This document shows positions 52,451-62,250 of a DNA stretch of 64,000 nucleotides, one piece after another (position 1 is the stretch's first letter; each line of letters starts with the position of its first letter). The stretch is from contig DASUTC010000037.1 of NCBI GenBank assembly GCA_036374795.1, positions 28,661 to 92,660 of the forward strand, read 5' to 3'. The position numbers and the translations under genes are program-made. The notes under the pieces are model-generated. The model was not told the DNA's origin. It searched no databases and worked only from the letters and a program-made list of their open reading frames with translations. The stretch is from Herpetosiphonaceae bacterium. Its GTDB lineage: Bacteria > Chloroflexota > Chloroflexia > Chloroflexales > Kallotenuaceae.

Positions 52451-52477
52451 TTAGCACTCGTCTCCACACACTGCTAA
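52451..52477. promoter_or_regulatory. Degenerate CIRCE element, second copy
   Basis: TTAGCACTC-N9-CACTGCTAA: the left half is perfect and the right half matches 7 of 9 bases of the HrcA operator. It starts 10 bases after the kinase stop and lies about 160 bases upstream of the perfect copy. Confidence 0.55.
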
Positions 52478-52597
52478 AACTCTAACAATCTTCTAACATC
52501 GTCAGAGATGAAATGTTTTACACGATTATGGGATGGATCAAGATAGCCACAAACGCCTCCCTGCCGTGTGTAAAACAATCCCCACTTAAACAGCCGC

Positions 52598-52626
52598 TTG
52601 ACAAAATACCACGACATGCATACCAT
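52598..52626 (+). promoter_or_regulatory. groESL promoter
   Basis: TTGACA (52598-52603) and TACCAT (52621-52626) with 17-base spacing form a strong housekeeping promoter. The expected start of transcription (about 52633) lies immediately before the CIRCE element. Confidence 0.8.
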
Positions 52627-52635
52627 AGAGGCCAG

Positions 52636-52662
52636 TTAGCACTCATATAAAACGAGTGCTAA
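52636..52662. promoter_or_regulatory. CIRCE operator (HrcA binding site)
   Basis: Perfect consensus TTAGCACTC-N9-GAGTGCTAA. HrcA repressor bound here would block groESL transcription until heat stress inactivates it. Confidence 0.95.
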
Positions 52663-52703
52663 ATCTTTGTAGCGCAAGATGAACGCAACCACGGGAGGTT
52701 GGA

Positions 52704-53003
52704 ATGGATTTCCGTATTCGTCCGCTGGCTGATCGCGTCGTGATCAAGCCGCAGGAGCGCGAAGAGAAGACCAAGGGCGGCCTCTTCCTGCCCGATACCG
52801 CCAGCAAGGAAAAACCCCAGGAAGGTACGGTCATGGCAGTTGGCGAGGGGCGCGTGGATGACCACGGCAAGCGTGTTCCTGTCTCGGTGAAGGCTGGCGA
52901 TCGGGTGCTCTTCGCCAAGTATGCCGGCACTGAGATCAAGCTTGACGACGAAGATTACCTGATCCTGGCCGAGAAGGATATTCTCGCGGTTGTCCAGCAA
53001 TAG
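52704..53003 (+). CDS. groES: Co-chaperonin GroES
   Basis: The 99-residue protein has the GroES order: [27 protein letters not shown] (mobile loop), [38 protein letters not shown] and DILAVV. Seven copies cap the GroEL chamber. It lies 41 bases after the CIRCE element, with a GGGAGG site before the ATG, and is the first gene of the two-gene operon. Confidence 0.97.
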   Translation: MDFRIRPLADRVVIKPQEREEKTKGGLFLPDTASKEKPQEGTVMAVGEGRVDDHGKRVPVSVKAGDRVLFAKYAGTEIKLDDEDYLILAEKDILAVVQQ

Positions 53004-53099
53004 CATAGCCCGTTGAGCAGCGGCTCTGGTAGCTTCTTACGCTTTCCACGAGCCGCCGCCGTACGAGCGATAGCGTGAATGATCTTACCTTTCAGATAG

Positions 53100-54758
<1,659 letters not shown>

Positions 54759-54779
54759 GTCCGTTGAATCTATCCGCGA

Positions 54780-54814
54780 CGAGGGGCGCTCCAATGCCCC
54801 TCGTTTGCTTTTTT
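54780..54814 (+). terminator. Intrinsic terminator of groESL
   Basis: CGAGGGGC and GCCCCTCG (8 bp, 8-base loop) are followed by TTTGCTTTTTT, 22 bases after the groEL stop. Confidence 0.9.
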
Positions 54815-54901
54815 AAGCCGTATTTCGCCTGATGGGCATCCAAGGTTCTGCTCCCGGCGAATAATTGTCGGCAATTTGATGCAGAGCAGTTGCGCTTCGT
54901 T

Positions 54902-54910
54902 TGCTATAAT
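54902..54910 (+). promoter_or_regulatory. Extended -10 promoter of the sigma factor gene
   Basis: TGCTATAAT (TATAAT at 54905-54910) lies 48 bases before the ATG; no good -35 box is at the right distance. The consensus is of the housekeeping type, so autoregulation by the ECF factor is not evident. Confidence 0.5.
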
Positions 54911-54958
54911 CTCCCCGTTCTCATTAAGTAATCATAAGCTATTACGCCGCAGTGATTA

Positions 54959-55555
54959 ATGACGTACGATGAATCACAGCTCATAGCCGACAGCCAGCGC
55001 GGCGACGTCCGCGCCTTCAACGTGCTGGTCGAGCACTATCAGGTGCGATTGTACAATCTGTGCTATCGCATGCTCGGCGATCCCGACGCGGCGGCGGATG
55101 TTACACAGGATGCGTTTTTGTCGGCATTCCGTAACATTCGGCGCTACCGGGGCGGGTCGTTTACCGCATGGCTGATGCGGATCGCCACCAATGGCTGCTA
55201 CGACCAGCTTCGGGCACGTCAGCGCCGCCCGACCACCTCGATCGATGCCTTCTTGGACGACGAGGATCACGCGCCACGGCAGTTCGAGGATCGGGGGGAG
55301 ACGCCCGACGAGCGCTCTCTGCGTAACGAGCTTGCCGGAGAAATTCAGCGCAGCCTCGATACGCTCGATTCCGATCAGCGCCTGGCGATCGTCCTGAGCG
55401 ATATCCAGGGCTTCAGCTATGACGAGATCAGCGCCGTTACCGGCTGGCCGCTGGGGACGGTAAAATCTCGGTTAAGCCGGGGCCGGGCACAGTTGCGAAA
55501 TGTGCTGCGTCAGGGGGAACTTTTACCGGCTCGTTACCGTCAGAGTCCTGAGTAG
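54959..55555 (+). CDS. ECF-type RNA polymerase sigma factor
   Basis: The 198-residue protein has sigma region 2 (FNVLVEHYQVRLYNLCYRMLGDPDAAADVTQDAFLSAFRNI, residues 20-60, then the -10 melting part with FTAWLMRIATNGCYDQLR) and sigma region 4 (LDTLDSDQRLAIVLSDIQGFSYDEISAVTGWPLGTVKSRLSRGRAQLR). Regions 1 and 3 are missing, as in ECF (sigma-E like) factors. A membrane protein with an anti-sigma-like N terminus follows 72 bases later, the standard arrangement. The signal that releases it is unknown. Confidence 0.92.
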   Translation: MTYDESQLIADSQRGDVRAFNVLVEHYQVRLYNLCYRMLGDPDAAADVTQDAFLSAFRNIRRYRGGSFTAWLMRIATNGCYDQLRARQRRPTTSIDAFLDDEDHAPRQFEDRGETPDERSLRNELAGEIQRSLDTLDSDQRLAIVLSDIQGFSYDEISAVTGWPLGTVKSRLSRGRAQLRNVLRQGELLPARYRQSPE

Positions 55556-55627
55556 GATCGATCCTGCTCAAGCAACCTGGCAATCCGTCGCGGCTAATCG
55601 TCTATTGAGTAACCAATGTGTTTGTAG

Positions 55628-56530
55628 ATGGAACAATTGTCACACAACCATCCTGACAATACCAGCGAACTCCTGTCCGCGTATATCGACAACGCGGTCG
55701 ATGCCGTAGAGCGTCGGCAGGTTGAGCGATATATCCAGACGTGTCCCGCGTGTACGCAAGAGCTTCAGGAACTTCGCATGTTCCGTGCGCTGCTGCGCGA
55801 CCTGCCAATGGTGCAGCCGCGCCGCTCCTTCACCCTCGATCCGGCTGCTGTAGCTCCTCGGCGCTTGCTCTTCCCGACGCTGCGCTGGGCCACGCTGGTT
55901 GCAACCGCGCTCTTCCTTGTGGTCGTGGGTGTGGATGTGCTGCGCGTTGGCAGGCCGAACGCTGGCATGAGCTTCTCCGCTGCCGCCTCGCCCCCTGCAC
56001 AGGAATCCGCGCCGTTTGCCGCACCTCAGCAGGGCGGCTCCGACGCGGCGGGCGGAGCGCCCGAGACGATGATGCAGCCTGCCGAAAGCCCGGCGGCATC
56101 GCCTCCCGATACGGGCCGCAGCGCCGCTATGCCGTCGGGTTCTCCGTCACCATCGGAAGGCGCTACAACCGCCGTAGCCTCTGGGGCGGAGGCGGGGAAC
56201 GCATCAAGCGGAACGGCAGCCTCGGATACAGCCGCGTATCCACCGTCCGCAGGCACGACCCTCGCGGTGGGCACGCCGGAGGCTGCAATCAACCCGCTAG
56301 CCTCACCCGCAGCCAGTCCAGCCGCTGGCGGTGCCGCCGAGCAGCCGCAACAGCCCGCCTTCAAGTCCTACGAGCCGGCTGGAGCGGACACCACGACGCT
56401 CGATCAAGACTCGACCGCGCAGGGAGCGTGGTGGTCGAGCTTCACGCTGCGGCTCGCAGAGCTGGTGCTGGGAATCATCGCGCTGGGCTTTGGCGCTGCC
56501 GCGCTCTGGACCTGGCGGCGGCACATGTAG
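55628..56530 (+). CDS. Membrane anti-sigma factor-like protein
   Basis: The 300-residue protein starts with an anti-sigma zinc-finger-like region: LLSAYIDNAVDAVERRQVERYIQTCPACTQELQEL. The pair Cys39/Cys42 is present, but the His expected four residues before (HxxxCxxC) is Tyr35. A membrane helix lies at about 86-105, followed by a long Ala/Ser/Pro/Gly-rich outside region (to about 270) and a second helix (LAELVLGIIALGFGAAALWTW) at the C terminus, so both ends lie inside. It probably binds the adjacent sigma factor and frees it when outside stress triggers proteolysis. Confidence 0.75.
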   Translation: MEQLSHNHPDNTSELLSAYIDNAVDAVERRQVERYIQTCPACTQELQELRMFRALLRDLPMVQPRRSFTLDPAAVAPRRLLFPTLRWATLVATALFLVVVGVDVLRVGRPNAGMSFSAAASPPAQESAPFAAPQQGGSDAAGGAPETMMQPAESPAASPPDTGRSAAMPSGSPSPSEGATTAVASGAEAGNASSGTAASDTAAYPPSAGTTLAVGTPEAAINPLASPAASPAAGGAAEQPQQPAFKSYEPAGADTTTLDQDSTAQGAWWSSFTLRLAELVLGIIALGFGAAALWTWRRHM

Positions 56531-56651
56531 CTGCCGATGCTTCGCGGGAGAGACGCATGTTTCAGCGCCGCATCATTGCCGCGCCTGCTATCCTGCGGTA
56601 GAATGCCAGGCGATCAGTCGCCGGGATAACCGCGCCGACAGGCCGGGTTGA

Positions 56652-56715
56652 AGGAACAAGGGAACAGGCGAGCAAGGAAGACTTTGAACCTTGAACTTTG
56701 ACCTTTGAACTCGGA
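56652..56715. repeat. Heptad-periodic intergenic repeat, copy F
   Basis: Words aggaaca, agggaac, then actttga, accttga, actttga, cctttga, actcgga run with 7-base period between the anti-sigma-like gene and the next gene. No gene was found in 56531-56749. Confidence 0.65.
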
Positions 56716-56749
56716 GATGACTGAAGCAGCGTGTGGGTGGAGTTAGGAT

Positions 56750-57757
56750 TTGATTTCGGCACGAAATGTACAACGTAAGGTAGCGCTCTCAGCCATTCTG
56801 GGAGCGCTTGTTATTGCCGCGCTCAGCATCACCACCGATATTCGCGCCGTGGGCAATGATCTGGCTGATTTCCGCTGGCCGATCGTCTGGGCCGTGCTGG
56901 CGTGGACGCTCCTCAACTACGTGCTGCGCTGGCTCAAGTGGGATTACTACCTGCGCAAGCTGGGCATGGGCGCGGGTGTGAGCTACGTCGATAGCGCGCT
57001 GCTCTTCACGTCGGGCATGGTGATGGCGGTCACGCCGGGCAAGGTCGGCGAGGTCTTCAAGTCGTATCTGCTCAAGCGGATCAACGGCACGCCCGTAAGC
57101 GCATCGGCGCCAATCGTGCTGGCGGAGCGGCTGACCGACGGCCTAGGCATGCTGGTGCTGATGGCGGTCGGGCTGAATCTGTACCCGGCAGCGCGTCCGC
57201 TCTTCTGGCTGCTCTTAGTCGCCGGGAGCGTAGGCATCGCGGCGCTCCAGTATCGTCCGTTCGCGCTGTGGCTGCTGCAACGCATGGAGCATCTGCCGCT
57301 GCTCAAGCGCTTTGCTCCTCACGCCCGGCGCTTCTACGAGTCCAGCTTTGCGCTGCTGTCGTGGCGGCTGCTGCTGGTTTCGACGCTGCTGAGCATTATC
57401 TCGTGGGGCGGCGAGTGTATCGCGTTCTACTACGTGCTGATCGGCTTTGGAATCGCGCCCAGCCTGAATCTGCTGCTGATCGCGACCTTTGTCTTTGCCG
57501 CATCCACACTATTCGGCCTCGTCTCATTCCTACCCGGCGGCCTGGGCGTTTCCGAGGCATCCAGCGCGGCGCTGCTTGTCGCGCTGATCGCTGGGATCAG
57601 TAGCTCGGCGGCTGCGGCGGCGACAATCATGATTCGCTTCTGCACGCTGTGGTTTGGCGTCATGCTTGGCGTGCTGAGCCTGCTGATCTTCGAGCGCCGC
57701 TACCGGGCTGCCCAGGACGAATCGCCGGAGCTGCGTGTCGTGCGCGAGTCGAGCTAA
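56750..57757 (+). CDS. Flippase-like membrane protein (LPG synthase TM family)
   Basis: The 335-residue protein has about eight membrane helices and the signatures of the lysylphosphatidylglycerol synthase membrane domain family: RWLKWDYYLRKLGM, MAVTPGKVGEVFKSYLLKR, APIVLAERLTDGLGML and LPGGLGVSEASSAALL. The soluble aminoacyl-transferase domain of MprF is missing, so a lipid flippase or sugar-lipid transport role is more likely than lysine transfer. The start is TTG with a GGTGGAG site 6 bases upstream. It is followed 12 bases later by a lipoprotein gene, probably in one transcript. Confidence 0.83.
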   Translation: MISARNVQRKVALSAILGALVIAALSITTDIRAVGNDLADFRWPIVWAVLAWTLLNYVLRWLKWDYYLRKLGMGAGVSYVDSALLFTSGMVMAVTPGKVGEVFKSYLLKRINGTPVSASAPIVLAERLTDGLGMLVLMAVGLNLYPAARPLFWLLLVAGSVGIAALQYRPFALWLLQRMEHLPLLKRFAPHARRFYESSFALLSWRLLLVSTLLSIISWGGECIAFYYVLIGFGIAPSLNLLLIATFVFAASTLFGLVSFLPGGLGVSEASSAALLVALIAGISSSAAAAATIMIRFCTLWFGVMLGVLSLLIFERRYRAAQDESPELRVVRESS

Positions 57758-57769
57758 CACACTGAGGCT

Positions 57770-59005
57770 ATGAATACACTTCGTCTGCTGATCAAGATCT
57801 TTGGCGTTACCTGTATCGTCCTTGTGCTCAGCGCGTGCGCTCAGCGTGAGGTCTTGAGTAACGTCAGCACGTCCACCAACGTGATCACGCCCAACGGCGA
57901 CGGCGTCGACGATGCGCTGACGATCAACTACAGCATCGGCGTGCCCGCGACGATCTCTGTCTCGCTCGAAGATCAGGCCGGGCAGCGCTATGTTCTGCGC
58001 GACAACCAGCGGCGCGTGCCGTCGAACCAGCCGTACGCGCTGGTCTTCGACGGCACCGTCCAGGGCGGCGAGCCGAGCATCGTGCAGCAAGTACTGCCGG
58101 ACGGCACCTACACCTATCTGGTCGAGGCCACGCCGCTCGCGGGTAGCCCGCCGATCAGCGCCACGGGCGAGATCATCGTGCGCGAGGCCGCCGACCAGCC
58201 GCCGAGCATCGAGGACTTGAGCGTCACCGAGCAGTTCTCTCCCAACGAGGACGCCGACGACGATGTAGCCTACTTTACGTATCGGCTGCCGGTGACAGCG
58301 ACCGTCACGATTAACTTCACGGACCAGAACAACACGCAGATTCCGTTTATCGCGGAGCTGGAAGAAGGCCCGTTCGCCCAGAGTCATATCTGGGACGGCA
58401 AGCGGCCTGACGGCTCGCTCGTCTCGACCGGCACGTACACCTACACGATCGTCGCGCGCGATCGGGTCGGCAATATCGTGCAGCGCCAGGGCCAGATCGA
58501 GGTGGTCGCGCCGGGACGCTCCACCGCGCGGATCACGTTTGCGCAGATCGCGCCGGTACGAGTAGCGCTGGGCAGCGCGATCACCGTCACCGTGCGGGTC
58601 AAGAATACCGGCAATGTGCCGATCAAAACGCAAGGGCCGCCCTCCGGCTACCAGTACTCGACCGACGATATCTTTTCTTCGATCGAGGAGCATACGTGGG
58701 ACGACAAAGGCGGCGGCTTCTGGCGGGTAGCGCTGGACTGGGGCGGCGGGCATGGCTACCCGTTCCGTTGGGCAATGTCGCCGCGCCCGATGGAGCAGTG
58801 GGCCAAGCCCGGCGAGTGGGACTACTTGCAGCCCGGCGAGGAGGTCGAGATCACCGGCAGCGTGCGGATCGAGCAGCGCGAGGACCGCATGCAGTTCTAT
58901 GTCGGCCTTGCGCACGAGGGCGTTGGGTATCCGGTTAACAACGTCGCGCGAACACTGGTCTGCGTTGGCATTCCCAACGTCGAGGCGCGCTGCCCCCGCG
59001 ATTGA
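57770..59005 (+). CDS. Lipoprotein with FlgD-like/Ig-like domains
   Basis: The 411-residue protein has a lipoprotein signal peptide ending in LVLSAC (Cys23). Two beta-sandwich units follow, each starting with a motif NxxITPNGDGVDDALTINYS or EQFSPNEDADDDVAYFTYRLP and containing DGT(Y/T)YTY-type strands, typical of FlgD-Ig/gliding-motility C-terminal-like modules; the Asp/Asn motif may bind Ca2+. The last 150 residues form a third domain with VRVKNTGNVPIKTQG and WxxPGEWDYLQPGEEVEI, like a CARDB/BsuPI-type Ig fold. It is exposed on the outside of the membrane. Function unknown. Confidence 0.72.
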   Translation: MNTLRLLIKIFGVTCIVLVLSACAQREVLSNVSTSTNVITPNGDGVDDALTINYSIGVPATISVSLEDQAGQRYVLRDNQRRVPSNQPYALVFDGTVQGGEPSIVQQVLPDGTYTYLVEATPLAGSPPISATGEIIVREAADQPPSIEDLSVTEQFSPNEDADDDVAYFTYRLPVTATVTINFTDQNNTQIPFIAELEEGPFAQSHIWDGKRPDGSLVSTGTYTYTIVARDRVGNIVQRQGQIEVVAPGRSTARITFAQIAPVRVALGSAITVTVRVKNTGNVPIKTQGPPSGYQYSTDDIFSSIEEHTWDDKGGGFWRVALDWGGGHGYPFRWAMSPRPMEQWAKPGEWDYLQPGEEVEITGSVRIEQREDRMQFYVGLAHEGVGYPVNNVARTLVCVGIPNVEARCPRD

Positions 59006-59050
59006 GGCACGGATTGCCGATGGCGCTAGATTGCGCCGCTTTCGCTGCGA

Positions 59051-59095
59051 TGGTATAATCCACCGTTGTTGAACGCCGGGCCAACCCAAGCCCGG
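59051..59095 (+). promoter_or_regulatory. rpsO promoter and leader hairpin
   Basis: TGGTATAAT (TATAAT at 59054-59059) is an extended -10. In the roughly 60-base leader, CCGGGC and GCCCGG (59076-59081, 59090-59095) form a 6-bp hairpin upstream of the AAGGGG ribosome binding site. S15 of other bacteria binds structures in its own leader, so this may be a control site. Confidence 0.5.
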
Positions 59096-59124
59096 ACGCG
59101 ATTTAATAAGGGGTTAGATCTATC

Positions 59125-59394
59125 ATGGCTCTGCCTAAAGAACAACGGACACAGATCATCGGCGATTACCAGGTGCATGGCAACGATACCGGCTCGCCGG
59201 AAGTGCAGATCGCGCTGCTGACCCAGCGCATCAACCAGATGATCGGCCATCTGCGCATTCATTCCCACGATCATCACAGCCGCCGTGGCCTGCTGAAGAT
59301 GGTGGGCCGCCGCCGCCGCCTGCTGTCGTACTTGCAGAAAAAGGATCGCGCGCGCTATCAGCAGGTGATCGAGCGGCTTGGCCTGCGCCGCTAA
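59125..59394 (+). CDS. rpsO: 30S ribosomal protein S15
   Basis: The 89-residue protein has the S15 signature: [17 protein letters not shown] segment ([45 protein letters not shown]) and the end [21 protein letters not shown]. It binds 16S rRNA in the central domain of the small subunit. It is directly upstream of pnp, the gene order conserved from E. coli to many phyla. Confidence 0.97.
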   Translation: MALPKEQRTQIIGDYQVHGNDTGSPEVQIALLTQRINQMIGHLRIHSHDHHSRRGLLKMVGRRRRLLSYLQKKDRARYQQVIERLGLRR

Positions 59395-59495
59395 CGTTCG
59401 GGTACGTGCTGGATGCCGTGGCGTACATCTGCAACACAGATGCAGGAATCGCGCATGGCAGACCTGAACGCAATCGCTGGTATCGGTTTTGCTGT

Positions 59496-59529
59496 ACAAC
59501 GCCCAGGGCATACCGCCGCTGGGCGTTGT
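59496..59529 (+). terminator. Hairpin between rpsO and pnp
   Basis: ACAACGCCCAG and CTGGGCGTTGT form a perfect 11-bp stem with a 12-base loop, about 100 bases after the rpsO stop. Only GTTGTACAA follows, so it is either a weak terminator or a processing site comparable to the RNase III site in the pnp leader of E. coli. Confidence 0.6.
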
Positions 59530-59698
59530 GTTGTACAATGCAGGCTGAGATGATGGGAGTGCGTTAGGAATTGGGGAATGCAGAGAAGCGCGGTAGAGTC
59601 CTGCGAGCGATACGTCGCCGTTTCCCTTCAGCCTCCAGTACCTAACCTCTCCCAGTTAGTGAGCGCATGATAGATCGCTCAAAGAGGAAGTTGTTAGG

Positions 59699-62023
59699 AT
59701 GACACAGACAGATCAAGAACGTACGGTGGCGCGCGTCTCTGCGGAGATCGCGGGGCGCACGCTCACACTCGAAACGGGTCGGTTGGCGCAGTTGGCTAGC
59801 GGTGCCGTGCTGGCATCGTATGGCGAGACTGTGTTGTTGGCGACGGTCGTGGCGTCGGATGAGCCGCGCGAGGGCGTGGATTTCTTCCCGCTGACCGTCG
59901 ATTACGAAGAGCGCATGTACTCGGCGGGTAAGATCCCCGGCTCGTTCTTCAAGCGCGAGGGTCGCCCCACCGAGACGGCGATTTTGACGGCGCGGCTGAC
60001 CGATCGCCCGCTTCGCCCGCTTTTTCCCAAGGGCTTCTTCAACGATGTCCAGGTGATCATCACCACGCTGGCGACGGATCGGGTCAACGATCCGGGTCCG
60101 CTCTCGATCGTCGCGGCCTCGGCGGCGCTGTATATCTCGGATATTCCATTCGAGGGACCCGTGGGCGCGGCGCTGGTCGGGCATATCAACGACGAGTACG
60201 TGATCAACCCTGAGATGCCGGACATGAACGCCAGCCGCCTCGATCTGATCGTGGCTGGTACGCGCGATGCCGTGCTGATGGTGGAGGCCGGGGCGCACGA
60301 GCTGACCGAAGACGAGATGCTGCAAGGGGTGATCGAGGGTCACGCGATGTGCAAGCAGCTCTGCGACTTGCAGGATGAGCTGCGCGCTCAGGTTGGCAAG
60401 GAAAAACGCACGTTCACGCCGCATACGCCGGATACCACCCTGGAAGAGCAGATCACAGCCTACATGAGCGAGCGTCTGCGCGAGGCCGTCAACAATCCCA
60501 ACAAGCAGGCGCGGCAGGATGCAACGGCGGCGCTCAAGGATGACGTGCTGACGCACTTCATGCAGGACGTGCCCGAATTGGAGCAGGCTGAGCGCTCGAA
60601 AGCGGTCGCCAAGACCTTCGAGGCGCTGCTGAAGGCCGAGGTGCGCTCAGCGATTCTGGAGCGTGGCCTGCGCGTCGATGGGCGAGCGCCGCAAGACATC
60701 CGCCCGATCTCGGTCGAGGTCGGCGTTTTGCCGCGCGTGCACGGCACCGGCCTGTTTACACGCGGCCAGACGCAAGTGCTGACGATCGTCACGCTGGGCT
60801 CTCCCGGCGACGAGCAGCGGCTGGACGATCTGGGCCTGGAGACGACCAAGCGCTACATCCACCACTACAACTTCCCGCCCTTCTCGACGGGCGAGGCGCG
60901 TCCGCTGCGTGGCCCGAAGCGCCGCGACATCGGCCACGGGCATCTAGCGGAGCGGGCGCTGTACGCGGTGCTGCCGGATGAGGCGGAGTTCCCGTACACG
61001 ATGCGTCTCGTCTCGGAGGTGCTGGCGTCGAACGGCTCTAGCTCGATGGCCTCGGTGTGCGGCTCGTCGCTGGCGCTGATGGACGCGGGCGTGCCAATCA
61101 CCAAGCCTGTGGCGGGCGTCGCGATGGGCCTGATCACGGGTGAGAACGGCAAGTTCCAGGTGCTCACGGATATTCAGGGCATCGAGGACGCGCTGGGCGA
61201 CATGGATTTCAAGGTGGCTGGCACGTCAGACGGCGTCACCGCGCTCCAGATGGACATCAAGACCACGGGCATTACCTACGAGATCATGCGGATCGCGTTT
61301 GCGCAGGCGCGTGAAGGGCGCCAGTACATTCTGGACAAGATGAGCGCGGTGATCGACGAGCCACGGCAGAAGCTAGCCGCGACCGCTCCGCGCATCATCA
61401 CGTTGCAGATCAACCCCGAAAAGATCGGCGCGGTGATCGGCCCCGGCGGCAAGAACATCCGCTCAATCATCGAAGAGTCGGGCGCGCAGATCGACGTGCA
61501 GGACGACGGCACGGTCTTCATCACCACCGCCGACGCGCAGGGCGCGGAGATCGCGCAGCGGCGCATCGAGGCCGTGACGCGCGAGATCAAGCAGGGCGAG
61601 ATCTTCAACGGCAAAGTTGTCAGCATCAAGCCGTTTGGCGCGTTCGTCAACCTCGTGCCCGGCAAAGACGGCATGCTGCATGTCTCGGAGATTGCCGAGG
61701 GCCGCGTCGAGAACGTCGAGGACGTGCTCAAGATCGGCGATGAGGTGCGCGTGATGGTGATCGATGTCGAGCCAGGCACCGGCAAGGTCAGCCTGTCGCG
61801 CCGCGCGGTGCTGACCGGCGAGTCGCCTGAAGACCGCAAGGCGGCTGGCGCTGCGCCACGGCGTGGCGGCGGTGGCGGCGGTCCACGCGGTGATCGGGGT
61901 GGCTTCTCGCGCGGCGATCGTGGCGGTGATCGCGGCGGCGATCGTGGTGGCTTCTCGCGCGGCGATCGGGGTGGCGACCGTGGCGACCGTGGCGATCGGG
62001 GCGGCCCGCGCGGTGGCCGGTAG
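59699..62023 (+). CDS. pnp: Polynucleotide phosphorylase
   Basis: The 774-residue enzyme degrades RNA 3' to 5' with phosphate. It has two RNase PH domains (LASYGETVLLATVVASDEP early; VRSAILERGLRVDGRAPQDIRPI and FTRGQTQVLTIVTLGSPGDEQ later), catalytic ALGDMDFKVAGTSDGVTALQMDIK, a KH domain (KIGAVIGPGGKNIRSI) and an S1 domain (GKVVSIKPFGAFVNLVPGKDGMLHVSEIA). The C-terminal 55 residues are an unusual Arg/Gly/Asp tail with RGG and GDRGG repeats. A GAGGAAG site lies 9 bases before the ATG. It probably also forms RNA-degradation complexes. Confidence 0.97.
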   Translation: MTQTDQERTVARVSAEIAGRTLTLETGRLAQLASGAVLASYGETVLLATVVASDEPREGVDFFPLTVDYEERMYSAGKIPGSFFKREGRPTETAILTARLTDRPLRPLFPKGFFNDVQVIITTLATDRVNDPGPLSIVAASAALYISDIPFEGPVGAALVGHINDEYVINPEMPDMNASRLDLIVAGTRDAVLMVEAGAHELTEDEMLQGVIEGHAMCKQLCDLQDELRAQVGKEKRTFTPHTPDTTLEEQITAYMSERLREAVNNPNKQARQDATAALKDDVLTHFMQDVPELEQAERSKAVAKTFEALLKAEVRSAILERGLRVDGRAPQDIRPISVEVGVLPRVHGTGLFTRGQTQVLTIVTLGSPGDEQRLDDLGLETTKRYIHHYNFPPFSTGEARPLRGPKRRDIGHGHLAERALYAVLPDEAEFPYTMRLVSEVLASNGSSSMASVCGSSLALMDAGVPITKPVAGVAMGLITGENGKFQVLTDIQGIEDALGDMDFKVAGTSDGVTALQMDIKTTGITYEIMRIAFAQAREGRQYILDKMSAVIDEPRQKLAATAPRIITLQINPEKIGAVIGPGGKNIRSIIEESGAQIDVQDDGTVFITTADAQGAEIAQRRIEAVTREIKQGEIFNGKVVSIKPFGAFVNLVPGKDGMLHVSEIAEGRVENVEDVLKIGDEVRVMVIDVEPGTGKVSLSRRAVLTGESPEDRKAAGAAPRRGGGGGGPRGDRGGFSRGDRGGDRGGDRGGFSRGDRGGDRGDRGDRGGPRGGR

Positions 62024-62053
62024 TCATCACAAGGGTCGGAGATTGGATTGCAG

Positions 62054-62080
62054 GGGTGGACGAGCATCGTCCACCCTTTT
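62054..62080 (+). terminator. Intrinsic terminator of pnp
   Basis: GGGTGGACGA and TCGTCCACCC form a 10-bp stem around a 3-base loop, followed by TTTT; 31 bases after the pnp stop. Confidence 0.88.
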
Positions 62081-62149
62081 GTGTGGTCCCCGATGCAGAA
62101 TCAAGGCGCGGGTTGGGAAACAGCGCATGAGATTCTGGATTAGAAAGGG

Positions 62150-62179
62150 AAATATTAATATTTTGGGGGACACCCCAAA
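62150..62179. promoter_or_regulatory. AT-rich palindrome and hairpin upstream of glycosyltransferase
   Basis: A 14-bp perfect palindrome AAATATTAATATTT (62150-62163) overlaps the start of a 7-bp hairpin (TTTGGGG and CCCCAAA, 4-base loop, to 62179). It is an A+T island in GC-rich DNA, about 30 bases before the promoter of the next gene; it could be a protein-binding site. Confidence 0.4.
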
Positions 62180-62211
62180 CCCCGGCCTCGCTACGCGCGG
62201 CAGCGTCGATC

Positions 62212-62240
62212 TTGCACGCTGCCTTAGTTCGCGCTACACT
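62212..62240 (+). promoter_or_regulatory. Promoter giving a nearly leaderless glycosyltransferase mRNA
   Basis: TTGCAC (62212-62217) and TACACT (62235-62240) are 17 bases apart. Only 10 bases separate the -10 box from the ATG at 62251, and no Shine-Dalgarno site exists there. Confidence 0.55.
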
Positions 62241-62250
62241 CCCGTACCGT

